Notes: generated by a model from the sequence alone, not told the origin. DNA of 64,000 bases from Pseudocercospora fijiensis CIRAD86 (GCF_000340215.1 NW_006921532.1:7793691-7857690), one strand, 5' to 3'; positions 11,041 through 24,074 are shown, numbered from the stretch's first letter. Translations and numbers: made by a program.

Positions 11041-12180
11041 CTTAGTCGACCGGAGCGGAAAGGAGTTAGTAACGAGTTTATATAAACGTTCGTAGCTTAT
11101 TAATAATAATTAAAGGGTTTAGATAGAAGAAGGGGAAGAGGGTAGGCGGTAGTAAGTAAGTTAGTATTCGAGTAGAAGAAAGAGCTTAGAAAGCTCGCCT
11201 TAAATAGAGTACGAAGGTAGCGTAGTCCGTATATTCTAGTAAAGTAAACGGATAACGACTATATATAGACCCTAAAAAAGTAAAGCTATATACGAGACTC
11301 TTTTATTAGTAGGGCGGCTAAAGTTTAATAATCAATCTAGCTAATTACTAGTAGCGACTACGCGCCTTTATTAACCTCTAGCTTTCGTAGATTCCCGCGT
11401 ACTCGAAATGTAACTAGTCAGTTCGAGTACCTAGTAGTAATCTATAGTAGTAAGGCTAGCGGGACTAATAATACCCCCGGGGTAGTATTAGCTTTTCTCT
11501 AGAGATACTCGGCAACTAGGAGTAAATCGCCTAGGCCTAGCGTAGCTTATATTAGCCTATAGCACTATCGTTATAGATATAGCATTACCTTTTATAGTAG
11601 TAGGTATATAAACGTAGCCCGTACGTTCTTCTTTCTTCTGACACTAAGCTTAGCGGCCTAAGGTCCCTATTCTTAGAGGCTATAGGCCTAGGTTACTACG
11701 TCTATCTAAGAGCTAGGAAGGGAGAGGGATCCTCCCTTTCTTAGTATCCTACGTAACTAATACTAATTAGGGTAGGAATAATCTTCTCTAGTAGAGTATC
11801 TTATTATCGTTACTACCTAAGGGCGGTTACTAGAGACTAGGAAACTAGAGGGAAGTAGTCCTAGAAGGGCGGGAGGTTAGGTTCGGCTAGCTTCCGAATA
11901 CTACCCCTAGGGTATTATTCGGAAGTTATACCTCGTATAGTTCTTTCTAAGGAAATATAAAAGGAGTAAAGCTATAGCAATATTAATCGAGGGTAAAAGA
12001 TAAAAGAGTAAAACAATAGATAAGGTAAAAGCAAAGGAGGGCAATAACTAAGAGTATTAATATCCGTAGGAATAGGTAGTAAAGACTAAAGCTAAAGGGC
12101 AGCGCTCTATATTAATAGCGCGGAGAATAGTTAATAGAGGTAAGGAAAGCAACGTAGTAGAGGTAGGAAAGGATATACGA
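11041..12180 (-). mobile_element. Probable LTR and flanks downstream of gypsy pol
   Basis: A gene-free stretch between the unrecognised gene and the 3' end of the gypsy pol. CCCCGGGG/CCCTAGGG-centred palindromes at 11468-11491 and about 11904-11927 enclose roughly 440 bases, a suitable size and place for the 3' LTR of the minus-strand gypsy element. Neither a polypurine tract nor a target duplication was confirmed, so the borders are provisional. Confidence 0.4.
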
Positions 12181-15178
12181 TTATTTAGTCTCGGGGTCGT
12201 CTAGCTATAATTCTAGGCGGTCTTTATTGCTAGACTAGTTAGGTTCCTCGGAGTTAGAGTTAGATAGCTAGAAGTCTAGTTTACTATTAGAATCGGAATT
12301 AATATCGGAAACGCTCTATATATAGTTAATCCGTATATAACCCTCCCTTTATTCTTAAGTTATTCCTAATAGCTTACTAAGACGAATCTAGGGATAGGTA
12401 TAGTTCTTAGGTAGAATAGGATCTAGAATAGCGGTAGGATCCTCCTTCCGATAGGTATCTAAGGACGGTAGAGGGTCTATAGAGGCACTAACTTCCTCCT
12501 CGGTCGGCGGAGGGCGGGTAGGTTCGCGTAACTTAACGATCTTCTTTAGATTAGCCCGAGGGTAAGTATACTTTAAGGTAGCACTATCTAGCTCCTAAAG
12601 AAGGTATATAGAACCCGAGTAAAGGAACTCCTTTACTCTATAAGGACCCTTCTACTTAAAGGCTAGCTTATAGGAGTAACTATACTCTAGTTCGGACCGG
12701 TATAGAAGGACTATATCGCTAACCTTTAGAGGTTCCTAGTTAATAGTATTATAGTTATTAGAATACTACTTAGCCTCTTCCTAAAGGCGACGTTATCGAG
12801 TAAGACCCTCTTAAGAAGTCGTAGTTATATCTTTAAGAGCCTTAGCCCGTAGGGTAAGAAAATCTACCCTAGAACGAATAGACCCCTAATCGTAAACGCC
12901 GTATATACGATAGGACAATTTAATAGGAAGAACGGCGTCCCTCCTAATTATAAGTTCCGCCGGCGTAAGTCTAGTCGTATCGATAATAGTAGTTCGGTCT
13001 ACCTAGAGGAGGGCTAGGACGCGGATAGAGATAGGAACTAACCTATCGCTACTATTAGTTATCTTAGATAGGGCATTAATTAACGACCGATAGCCGCGTT
13101 TAATAATAGCATTCGACTAGGGATAGTATAGGGAGATACGAACGTTCTTCGCCCTATATGAAATAAGTAGCGCTTAAACCTCCTTAGCTATATTATTCGT
13201 AGTATTGTCTAAGATAACCTCGTAAGGTATTCCCTAGCGGTAAAATAGATCCTTAAATAGGAAAGTAGCTATATTACGGGTATTAATAGTACCGCAACCC
13301 TTATAGAAATAATAGGCCTCCGGCTATCGAGAAAGACTCTTTCGAATAATATATAGGCTATTATTACGGCTAAGATAGACCCTATTGCTATACTACCGCT
13401 CCCTAACTAACTAGGTAGTAGGAATACGTAGCTCTCTTAGACGTCGGTAGCTATTCCTAAAGTTATACTTAGGATAGCTCTTATAGTAGCGGGAGATATT
13501 AGCCTATACGCCGTTCTACTAGTAGCGTCGACGAAGAATATCGAAGGTACCCTCCGCCGCCCGGTAGCCGAGCTTATCGTAAATAGAACGAAGGATTTCT
13601 TATTAGGCTACCGGATCGTTAATAATACGCTAGAGTAGTATATTAACTATAGCCTATCGCTAAAGGATACGATCCTTAATAAGGAACCTCCGAAAATAGC
13701 GAATAATACGATAGTATTAACTCTTTAATAGACTAGGAGCTCTCTTCGTATAGGTAAGGAAGTAGGCGATATTATAGGAGTCGTTAGAGTAGACTCTATT
13801 AAGGATATTATCCCTATCTAGTTCGCCTACCTTAGTATCGTCCTAGTCCTCGCCGTTAGTAGTAGGGTCTTCGTTAGGCTAGTTACTAGGTTAGTCGTCG
13901 GTAGTAGACCTAGTAATTACCGGTATAGCGTTAATATAGAAGGTAGTAAAGAAGGTACGGTTAATAACCGCGTCGATATCCTCTTCTTCTATTATTTCCG
14001 CGATGTCCTCTTCTATAGTAGGCCTTCTAGAAAGGCTATTCGGTCTAGTATACTTCTTACTAGGAATATAGAAGACGTCGAAATTAAATAAATAGATCTA
14101 GGTAACCTACCGAGCTATCGCTAAGTTAGGTAGGTTAGAGGCTATACGGTTAAGTTAATAGACTAGCGTCTATATATCGACTTCTAGGCGAAAGAATACT
14201 CTAAAGAGCTAAGGACGGAACTTCTTAAAAGCTTTATAGATACTAAGGCACTCCCGCTTACTAGTATCGTATCGGGCCTTAATTAGTTTCTATAGACCGG
14301 ACTCGTACCGGATAGAGTAACGTAAGGAGGGCTCCTTACGATTATACTATATTAGTATCTCGCTATAGCCTTCTCCGCTCGAGTCGATAGTAACAATTAG
14401 TAGACCTACGCCTTCCGAATAGTTAATAGAGGTAAGCGTAGGCACGCTAATAAGTGCCTTAGTAACCTTATCCTTAGCGACTTAGTAAACGGAGGTCTAT
14501 TTAAACTCTATATCCTTTTTAAGTAAGGTATATAGAGGCTTATATACTAACGCAAAATTTTCGACCTAGATATAGAAGTAGGAGACTACTCTAAGCTAGA
14601 TCCGGATATCTTTCTAATAGGTAGGGTCGGGCTAGGATATAATCTTTAGGACCCGCGTATTATTAGGATAGCGGCCGTTCTCGTTAGTAACAAACCCGAC
14701 AATGTTTATACGCTTATATAGGAGCTAAAGCTTCTCTCTATATACCGTTAGGTTAGCTCGCTCTAGGTCGTAGAGGATACTATCGAGGTTCTAAATATAT
14801 TCGAGAAAGAACCTACGGATACTAGGCTCTACTTCTTTATTATCGTACCTAGTTTTAGGGCCTTTAATACCGATATCGTCGAGGAAAGGCATCGCTATAT
14901 AGGAGATATAGGCCGCGAGGACTTANNNNNNNNNNNNNNNNNNNNNNNNNNNNNNNNNNNNNNNNNNNNNNNNNNNNNNNNNNNNNNNNNNNNNNNNNNN
15001 NNNNNNNNNNNNNNNNNNNNNNNNNCATATAGCCTAGAGGTATCTCGAAACTAGTAAGGTCCCGGCTATTAGAGTAGAGAGGTATCTAGTCGTAGCCCGA
15101 GAATATATTAACTAGCGAGGCTACTATATAGTTAGTAAAGGCTTCTAAGAACCTATTAGTCTCCGGAGGAAGATTAGT
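12181..15178 (-). pseudogene. pol: Ty3/gypsy pol fragment (RT, RNase H, integrase), RIP-inactivated
   Basis: Minus-strand frame ending at TAA 12181-12183. Going 5' to 3', the 15026-15178 piece encodes reverse-transcriptase sequence (NIFSGYD.IPL then SRDLTSFEIPLG). After the N gap comes the catalytic FLDDIGIKGP (near 14880-14905; FxDD box). Then follow the RT thumb/RNase H region (VGFVTNENGRYPNNTRVLK, SSGEGYSEIL, RPNSLSRRP), integrase core (GIPYEVILDN and PQSNAIIKRG near 13100-13230) and a C-terminal SH3-like GPYRVKEF segment (about 12640). The N-terminal part (gag, protease, start of RT) is missing: the frame stops abruptly at a telomeric repeat at 15180. Breaks are Gln-to-stop. The family is clear; which LTR pair belonged to it is not. 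Confidence 0.9.
14926..15025. other. Assembly gap, 100 N
   Basis: Exactly 100 undetermined bases, probably a placeholder of arbitrary length. Reverse-transcriptase sequence in the same orientation is found on both sides, so the gap probably lies within one pol gene, but its true size is unknown. Confidence 0.98.
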
Positions 15179-15179
15179 T

Positions 15180-15213
15180 TTAGGTTAGGGTTAGGGTTAG
15201 GGTTAGGGTTAGG
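15180..15213 (+). repeat. Interstitial telomeric repeat (TTAGGG)n
   Basis: TTAGG, four perfect TTAGGG units, then TTAGG. TTAGGG is the usual telomere unit of filamentous ascomycetes. The tract abuts the truncated reverse transcriptase on its left and unrelated sequence on its right. The G-rich strand runs left to right, as if the left sequence had once ended in a telomere here. Confidence 0.9.
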
Positions 15214-16747
15214 AATAGCTTTACTCTAAATAAAGCCGTAGAAGAATAGGAATAAGAATAAGTTTATAGAGTCCTAAATAAACACAAAAGCAGTCCTACT
15301 ACTCTTATAGAAACAAAGAAGTAGTTTCGCCTATTAGATACTCTTTAGGGACTATATAGGCTTGTCTCTATATATCTACTCGTCGCGCGGAGTTAGATTG
15401 CCCCGACGGCGTAATATTAGGCCGTCGGATAGCTACAATGCCGTTAGATAGACGTATAGCCGTCGGGTAGCGATCTTTCCGCGTCCCGGTAAGATTAGGG
15501 CTAAACTACCGTTACCTACTTTAGGCAGGTATAATTTCGGCAGTTGTTTTTAGCTTAAAATCCTTCCGGGAAGGATTAGTTCCGGTTCTAGACTCGTACG
15601 GGGAAGCGTACGGGTCCGGGAACGCTTAGTTCCGATCCTCGGTACCTCGGTATCCTTATAGGGCGGCGTAGTAAGTAGAGTAGATCTATACGGAGGGGTC
15701 TTTCCTCTATTAGCCCTTTAATTTAGCCTAGTATCTATAGATTATAGGTTGATATATATTGTTAAAAGCCTCTTACGCGGTATATTCCCCTTATACGTAT
15801 CTACCTAGTGCCTAGATTAACTAGAGCCTAGATAAATAGCTAAGGTCTACTCTTAGAAAGAAGGAGAAAGGGGTTATAAGAGGTTTTAAGTTCTATCTAT
15901 CTCGCTACAAATAGGGTATACCTCCCTATTACTAGGGGCAGTATAGGTCCTAATCTATAGGCTTTATTCTACTCCTCTATAGATAGTAATCTAATAGTAG
16001 GGTAGGGAATCGACTATTAATATCGTCTAAGAATGTTTTAAATAGGGAGGGTTTCGAGGCGAGCCTCTTACTATCCCTATTGCCTATACTAGTTCTTAGA
16101 TGTTAATTTGTACCTCTATCCCTCTCTATTCGAGGGTATAGTAGTCTTATATTCTACTTCTCTTAATTCCGTTAAGAGTTAAAATGTTTATAGTAGGTAT
16201 CTCGTTCGAGATAGCTATATCTCGACCCCTAGTTATCTCTCGGGAAAACCGAGTTCAGATTCGGAATTAGCGGAAAAAATAGGCCTATTTTCGATATTAA
16301 ACGTCTAAATTCGGCTAACTCCCGGGGGGGTCCCCGGGGACGTTAGCTAAGCTAATACCTAGCTAATACCTAGCTAATATCCCCCCGATTAGGAAGTCGA
16401 AAATAGAAACGCAGATTTCTCGGTTATCTAACGTCGCTTACTAAAAAGTAGGACGGTTTTAGAATCGTCGAGTCGTCTACTTTTAGATAATATAAAAATA
16501 TCTACTACTTCTAGGGGGGTACCCTGCCGTGCTATAGAAAACAGCCCGTAATGCAAAAAACAGCCTACGCTATAACGTATAGCTATACTAAGAAATACAC
16601 TAAAACGCAGGGGGGGGCCCCTAGACTAGAATATAAGTAGTCTATCGCTAAAAGCGAATATCTAGTCGTCGTATATAGATCTAATTACTACTTAAGGTAA
16701 TAATAAGTATATCTAGTATAATATCTCTTATAAATAACGTCTTTTAC
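15214..16747. other. Unassigned 1.5-kb spacer
   Basis: No gene could be supported. It contains GC-richer patches, including an inverted pair TCCTTCCGGGAAGGA (about 15561-15575) and GTACGGGGAAGCGTAC (about 15597-15612). Near 16321-16380 a CCCGGGGGGGTCCCCGGGG block is followed by three 13-base direct repeats (TAGCTAATACC-type). Near 16612 is a run of eight G. It could be a degraded LTR or leader, but no partner copy was found in the window. Confidence 0.5.
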
Positions 16748-19700
16748 CTAGATCCTAGAGCTAAACATTCTAGTGTTACAATGTTCGAGCATATAGCGTA
16801 GGCGCGGCCGTGCGTCCTCTAAACACTAAATAGGGATATTAGAATGTTTGTACTAAAACGTTTGCTTTCTATTAGTAGACCTCGCCTACGGCCGTAGAAT
16901 TCGCCCGTAGCCGTTTCTTCTCGTTGCCCCTAAGAGTCGGTTATGTGCCTACGTATTGTTTATATACGACTCCCTTTACGTCGCTTCTATACAAAGTTTA
17001 GACAATCTACCTTCGCGTCCTAAGTCTCGCTAATCTATCCTAGCGTAAATATAGCTACTAGACAATCTATTCTTTTTATTAGCAGCTTATTACTTTATAC
17101 TATTACCTTACTATTATAGTAGATTACTAGCCCCTTTATTGTATATAAGTATAGGTTTCTTCTTTATAAGTATAACGCGCGTCTAATAGAGATGTCTCGA
17201 CCCGACTTAATCTTATTACCCCCGCGTAGTATAAAGATTTCCTCGTAGTATAGAAACTAACCGACGAGAACGCAATAGCTCTTAAAGTCCTACGCGGACC
17301 TAACGAACCTAGAACTACGAAGGTAGATACACTTAGGCGTATATTCGAATAGATCGGTAATTCTATCGAGAGTAACTCGGTTAGGGCGACTATACTCTAG
17401 CGGTACGCTCTATAGTATAAGATCTAGGAGACTAGTGCTAATCCTTTACTCCGTATATCCTAAGCCTTCGTTCGAAGCCTCGACTAGTACGGCCTAATCT
17501 ATTGCGCCGTCGTCCTCGGAACATCTATAGACGCCTCCCGCCGAGTAAGTAACTATATTATCGAAGCTACCTAGGGCGAAGATTAGTTTACTTAAGCCTT
17601 AGAGCTTGTCCGGCTTCCGTTTAGCGCTCTACTTTTAGTACCTAAACGTATTCTCGCCGATATTGTAGCTACTACTCGGATTAGACTTAGTCTCGAAGAA
17701 GCCTGTCGCTTCTAGATATAAAGCAAACGGAAGAGGCTCGCGGAAGCCTAGAATAGTCGCGTTAATAAGAGGAAGAGCGCTCTTTACGATTTTATTACTA
17801 GCAGTAACATTACCGCTATAAGAGACGCTTACAAACCGAAACCTAGTAAGGAACGTACGATATAGGCCTACCTACCTAACATTCCTAAAGACTATATCGT
17901 TCTCTAAGGCTTTAAGATAGGGCGCAATTTACTAGCGCCGAAAAAACACCTATTACGCGCCTTACGCAAAAAACATCTAAGGAAACCTAGGGTTAAAGCG
18001 GGTAGTAATATACTAGTACTAGATTTATAGCTAGAAGACGATAGCGTAGAACCCGATCTACCGGCATTAGACGACGAAGGAGGGAAAGGTACCTAGGACA
18101 ATCCTCTTAACGTAGACAGAGATACGGCTTCTAATTTTCTTAATATATACGATAGATTAGAGCTCCGTTTACAATATCGCCGGCTTGGCCGTAGAGAAGG
18201 GATAGAAGCCTACTATACCTACTGCCGCAAATAGTAGATAGACTTTACCTATGCTTTACTACCGAATATTAGAGAGCGTCTCGCTACGTTAGGCCGGCTA
18301 CCGTATATATAAACTTTAATTACTCCGTTCCTACTACGTACCGTCCCTATATCTAATATATATAAATGCTAACTATTTTGCTATATAGCGAAAGATTAAC
18401 CCGTTTTCTAGCTAGTAAAGTAGTCTATATCTTGCACCTTTTACTTAATCTTACGACCGCCTCGCTTAGAAGCCCGTAATATATACGTATATAGCTCCCT
18501 ACTATCCCGAGGCCGATTAGCTTATAGCTATATACTATCTATTCTAACCGCCTGCCCGGATTTCTAACTAGTTTATACCTACGCTATACTAAGTTATATT
18601 CTATACGACCTTCGCCTTATTATCTTCCTATATACTATTTATAGTAGATACGGCCTCTATAGAGATGCTATTAAGGTTTAGGTTAGACAATCCGCGCCTT
18701 AACTACTTTAGTCTATAAAGGAGGCGATAGATGTACGTCCGTTAACGCGCTCTCGCGATTAATATATTATTACGATCGAGATTATTAGAGTTATAAGAAC
18801 TACTTCTAACACCTAGGGACCTATATACCGGAAAGATACCGTTTCGAGGATTACTTCTATTATCTTCCTTAATATCGTATTATTAAGTACGTAACTTACC
18901 GATACGCCGTACCCTCTTACTATTTTTACGCTTACCTTAGCCGCTAATACCGATATACTATTCCTATTACTATCCGTCGCCTTCTTATCGAAGAATTCGA
19001 GCCGTTCCCTAATGTTACTATAATACCCGACTAGGTAATTTAGCCCTAGCTAACCGACGATTAAGCCCCGGAGTTCCCGCTCTACTTCGATTGTTTCCGA
19101 TATACTACTATCGACGAATAGGGCGAATAATATACGGCTGTCTTTTACTCGCGTACTTCGATATAAGAGTATTATAAAACGCGACATAAGTAGACTAATA
19201 CCTATACTTAGGGCGGTAGTAGAAAAGCCCGCCTATAAGAGATACCTAATCGCTTATAGGAGAGCAATGTCTATATATAGCAATTCTTCTACCCTAAAGC
19301 TAGGTACGAACCTAGATAGAATCGCCTGTTCTAGGTCTATCGTTACGCTCGTATAGTACCTATTTTCCCCTTATCGTATAACGACCGGTTTGCGTCTGCT
19401 CTAATTAAAGCTTAGGCCGATATCTAGAAGAAACTAGACGAGGATCGAAATATCGTTTACGATAGCTTAGCCTACGTATCTGCCCTCCCTTCCTAGATTT
19501 AGTAACTCTTTATCGACTTTTACGTCGTCTTACTCTATAAAGACGAAATATAGGCCGCTATCTGCCTTTCTAAAGAAGATAATAAGCCCTATACCGTAGA
19601 AGTTATCGCTATCGCTCGCTAAGCGTTCTCTTATACGATAAGGTATTATAGCGAAAGTAGCCCCTATTTTAACCTTACTAATTCCCGTAAGTAAGCCCTT

Positions 19701-20072
19701 ACTAACTTTTATAATATAATATAGAAGTCTAACTATTATAAACATTTTCGCTTTCGGCGCTATAAGACCCGCTCGAGCGAACTTAAATACGCCGACGCTA
19801 TACTATACGCGCTAGTATATTTTATTCGTTATATCTCCTCTAAAGTTCTATTTTTCCCTTCTATAATGTCGCCTACTAATAAACTTAACAACGACGTCGA
19901 CGCCGAAGTCGCTAGTTAAGTAAGCGATAAAGTCGACGAAAAAGTCGACTATAGCCTCGCTTAAGTAACGCCGACCGACGAATAGCGCGAACTCTAGAAT
20001 AAACTTAGCAACCGCGTCCGAAGCGATATTACCGAGACGGAAGAACTAGAACTATATCCTCTTATTTCCTAG
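16748..20072 (+). pseudogene. Telomere-linked RecQ helicase, truncated 5' copy
   Basis: An ungapped 3325-bp duplicate of 24124-27448, including about 440 bases of upstream sequence. The candidate start ATG (17192-17194) is intact here but ATA in the other copy. The deduced protein has a basic tract (SKRKRLAEA, then NKRKSALYD, near 17720-17790) and an acidic/Leu stretch, and ends at ELELYPLIS, just before the part that leads into the helicase core. Truncation coincides exactly with an inserted LTR at 20073. Both this frame and a +1 frame are open apart from Gln-type stops near the 5' end, so the true start and any introns are uncertain. No known domain was identified in this N-terminal region itself; the name rests on the longer copy. 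Confidence 0.7.
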
Positions 20073-20357
20073 TATTAGCTAGTAACCGGCCCTATACACC
20101 TAGGCTAAGTTTTAAGCCTATATAAGAGGCCTCCTTCTATATTATAGATAGAGCACTAACCTCGTATAGTATATTGTTTATATTACACTTCTATAATGCC
20201 TATATTATAGGGCTCTAGTTATTAGCCTAAGCAACCGTCTTGTTATCCTATTATGCTAAACATAGCTACCTATATTGCTATAGGTTATATTACCCTCGGT
20301 AGCCTATACTATTACTATAGGTAGTAGTAGTAGTTTTAGTTTCCGTCCTTTATTAGA
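20073..20357 (+). mobile_element. LTR interrupting the truncated helicase copy
   Basis: Reverse complement of the solo LTR at 7841-8125, beginning TATTAGCTAGTAACCGG (pre-RIP TGTTAGC...) and ending near CCGTCCTTTATTAG. It starts at the exact base where the two helicase copies diverge. The right border is less clear and no matching target duplication was found, so it may be the 5' LTR of an element continuing rightwards. Confidence 0.7.
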
Positions 20358-21179
20358 GCTAAAGGTAGGGCTATCTCTTTATATCTAACAGGTTCGGGTA
20401 TATTAAAGGTAGTCTCTAGGCACGAATAGCTATAACTAAAGCGAGGGCACGATAAGAGCCTACGATACGGACGATACCGAAGTATCTTAAGGGGCTATTA
20501 CGACAAGTAGAGAAACCTCTTAACGAGGGCATCGCTTTAACCCCGAAAAGCTACAAACCCTTAGGACTGTTATAGCTTAGGGCCTAGTCTATAGCTATAG
20601 CTAGCTTCTAAGGACTCGGCTCCGGGTCGAAGACCTATTTAGTACCGCTTGCTCGAGATAAGCCCCGCCTAAGGAGGAGATAGACTAATTACCTATCGGC
20701 CTTGCTTAGTTTGCTAAGACTATTAATTAATAGCGAATACGGATTGCAGGTCGGATAGCCGGGGAGTCCCCTATTAATCGGGTAGGGCGTTCCTAGATTC
20801 GTAGCCTCGCTTAGACAGTGCTTAGCCTTCTACTAGAAAAAGAAGGCTACCGCCCCCCCTGCCTAGCTAAAGGAGATACGAGCTAGTTTCTAGGATCTAG
20901 GTATAAATAGAGATTGCAGTCTCTCCCTCCGAGCGGCTTTTGTCTAAAATCTACTAAACTAAGCTCCTAGAGGTAGTTAGGCGACCTCTAGGAGGCTAAA
21001 TCCTAATACTACCCTAGGGGTAATACTAGGAGAAATAGCCTAATATACTACTCTCTCGTATAGCAATATTATAACAAACTAAACAGACTAAAGTTACTAA
21101 AAACACATTTATATAGCATTCTATTTCAACTCTATATAGTATTCTATTTCAACTATTTCAACTATTTTATAATAATCGA
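20358..21179 (+). mobile_element. Leader/LTR-like region upstream of gag
   Basis: About 820 bases without a gene. It contains a TATA-like TATAAATAGAG (about 20908-20918) and, near its end, a CCCTAGGG-centred palindrome (TAATACTACCCTAGGGGTAATACTA, about 21004-21028) related to those at 8233, 11468 and 11904. It is followed by an A/T-rich leader with a repeated CTATTTCAACT. Probably the 5' LTR plus untranslated leader of the gag gene that follows. Confidence 0.45.
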
Positions 21180-24074
21180 ATAAGCTCTAGCTCTAGCGAA
21201 AACGAACATCGAGAATTAGCGGAATCCTCTAAATCCGAAAACGCCCCTAATCCTATTAACGAAGAAATTAGGCGGCGACTAGTTAATATAAGTAAGCCTC
21301 CTACGCCCTCTACGCTAGAGGCGCTCTACACTGTCCTTATAAAAATAATAGAGAAGCAAACTAAGCTTCTCCGTTAAAACAAGCGTCGCCCGCTAGAGCT
21401 AGGGAGTAGAGCAAATCCCCTATTCGAAGGGTAGAACGCTATAGCACATATTAAGCGCTTTAAGGAAGGCTTAGTTAATTACGAGCTCGATAGAGAATCC
21501 GACTAGTACAAGATTCGGTCCTTTACGAGGACTACCTCCTCTAAGCTTTACCGAACCCTTAAAACCCTAGTTAGCTACCTAGAAAAGGACGATAAGTCTA
21601 ATACTAACTAGGAGACCTTTAAGATAGCCTTTATAAGGGAGTATCGGGAGCGCGATAGCCGTCGTATTAAAGGCAGTCGTACGTAGCTCGAGTCCCTCTA
21701 CTTAGTAAGGCGTACTAAGGATAACGACCTAAAGGGGTATATCCGCGAGTTTGTCGAGTTAGCGGATAGTATCGAATAGAGTAACCTCGAAAACTCTTAG
21801 AGAATAAGGCTGCTCCTCTAGGGGTTGCCGTAGCCTATAGCTTAGCGTATCTTCCGTCGCTATAAGCTTAGCGAGGCCGATCCTAAGAGCTTTAGGAAGT
21901 ACAAAGAGGTCCTAGTGTATATTAAGGCCGACATTAATAGCGTAGCCGATACGAGGAAGTTCATCTACGGCGAAGACCGGAATAACCTAGCGTAGGTTAG
22001 GAAAGAAGCCTTAGTAAGTAAGGGACCTAAGTTCCTTCCTAAATCGTAAAGTAGTCCTAAGACCGTAACTCCTACTATTACTAAGCACTCTTAAGATATC
22101 GCGGACTTAGCTAAATCCCTAGCCTAGCTAAACCTAAATGCGAAAGTATTATAGCGAGTTAGGGAGGTTATTAATACTACTATACTAGGCGATATACTAC
22201 TAGTCTACTAGGTTTTAGATCCTAACTACCCTAAAGCCCCTTTAGTAGATGTCTACGCTATACGGAAGATCTATTCTAACTTAGATAGTAAGTGCTAGAT
22301 ATATAGCGGGTTTAAATATATCTAATCGTCCTACCCTATCTAGAAAGAGCTTCTTAAAAGGAAGCTTATTATGCAAGTAAATGGCCGATTCTACTATATA
22401 GACACCGGCGACAAGATTGATTTCGAATAGGATCGGAGAGCCCCGAAGCTACCTTAGCTAAAGACCCTTCTAGAAAAGAAGTACAGCGGTAAGATCGAGT
22501 TTAAGGATACTAGGAATAGTACCCTCGCCGCTATTACTAAACGAGAAACTTAGAAGGTTAGGGCAAAATAGGTTGAGGAGCGAAGCAGTAACGGTACTAC
22601 TAAGCCTATTAAAGTTAACTTTGTTTCTTAGGATCCGGACGCAGTTACTAATGTTTATACGGTTACTAAGAATAGTATAGATGTCTACGCTGCTATACGG
22701 TCTTAGACCTAGTCCTAAAGTAAGGGTAAGAGCCCTTAGAACCCTACTCGCCCTAGTACGGCAGCCTCTACTAGGATACTAAAGAACAAGGCGGCCGATA
22801 AGGCTAAGCAATAGCGAGAGTTAACCGCTAAAACTAAGACTCTCTAGACAGCTATAGACCGCGCTGCCCGATCTAGTACTATACCTAGCACCGCCTCTAG
22901 TACCCTACCTATAGAAAGCCTAGTCGTCCTAGAGACTCTAGAGGTCGATATAAAGGATGTTACTACCGACATTAGTAGTACCCTAGGCCTAGCTAACCTA
23001 CCTACCTATAAACGGAAGTCATCCGACCTAAAGAGCTTTCGCTTTAATAGGTATATAAAAAAGTATAGTACTAGCTTAGCTAACTCCTTAGACATAAAGG
23101 CAAACGCTCTCTTCTAGGCTTTATAGTTCCTAGACCTTAAGTCTAATATGTCTATAGGAGAGCTACTAGTATACGGTTTGCCTACTAACCTATTCTAGAG
23201 CCGAATCCCTAACGATACTACCTTTATAAAAGACCTCGCTACCCTCCGAAGGAAACAAGGACGAGAAGACTATATCGACGTCTCTTCCCTATAGTTCCTT
23301 CCTAAATTTTTAGGTGCCTAAGAGTTAGTAGAAGGCGAATCGGTAACCTACGAGAACTAAGAGACTATCGATAATACTAACGAAGAGGGAGTTAAGAAGA
23401 TAGGCTAAGGGGATAGTAATAATCCCGACTCTGCTCTAGTTTTAGTCTCTATTAAGGCTATCCGGTTTACTAGCTAATAAATCGGTCGAGTAGGACCTTC
23501 TCGACCTAAAGAACTTTACTCTATCCCTAATAATATAGACCTTTCCGTAGTTACCCGTTCCTTCGCCGTCGTCCCTACTATCTATATTTAGGTTACTATC
23601 GGGAGCTATAGTTAATAGATACTAGTAATGCTTAATAATAGTTTAGAGTTACTTATTATAAGTAAGCGCTAGGCTAAACAGCTTAGACTACTAATAAACA
23701 GAGACATTTCCCTTAGTATATAAGGAGTAAATAGGGAGGTTGCGCTAGTAGGTACCTACTATAATATTATAGTAGACGCTTTCGGCATATACTTTTCCTT
23801 TACCTTCTAGATTGCCGCCGACCTAAATACGCTAATTATTCTAGGTCGGCTATAGTCTCGTATAACTCGTAGTATCTAGCGTAACTACGACGATAGCTCC
23901 TAAGAGGGAACTATCGCTAACTAGAAGGGCAACCGAGTCGTGTTTACTAGTTATATCGGCAATACTAGCTACAAGTCCTACGAGGATATCCTTACTGCTT
24001 CTAGACGGTCTTCGGGAAACGCTACGGCGCGGTTGTAAGACCGGCAATCTACGCTATAAGTTAGTATAGCTTGA
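21180..24074 (+). pseudogene. gag: LTR retrotransposon gag-protease polyprotein (RIP-inactivated)
   Basis: One continuous frame of 965 codons from ATA (presumed ATG) at 21180 to TGA at 24072-24074, broken only by Gln-type stops. The N-terminus is Ser/Glu-rich, followed by a capsid-like region (LFEG.NAIAHIKRF near residue 80, then FTRTTSSKLYRTLKTL). A CCHC-type knuckle remnant (C.IYSGFKYI..SYP) lies near 22300-22340. A basic linker leads to a retropepsin-like domain: VVPTIYI.VTIGSYS..ILVMLNNSLELLIISKR (about 23570-23670), where MLNNSLEL stands for the family's hLD(S/T)GSE motif. RT is absent: sequence 50 bases downstream is the second helicase copy, so the element lost its pol end. TGA is a surviving native stop, since RIP yields TAG/TAA. 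Confidence 0.8.

Noticed and set aside
18367..18424. Family B-like palindromes in the truncated helicase copy
   Set aside because: The arms are weak, and the sequence reads through as part of the coding frame without splice sites, so it was not counted as a family member.
23850..24047. 65-codon minus-strand open frame
   Set aside because: It is antisense to the well-supported gag-protease frame and shows no protein-like features of its own.
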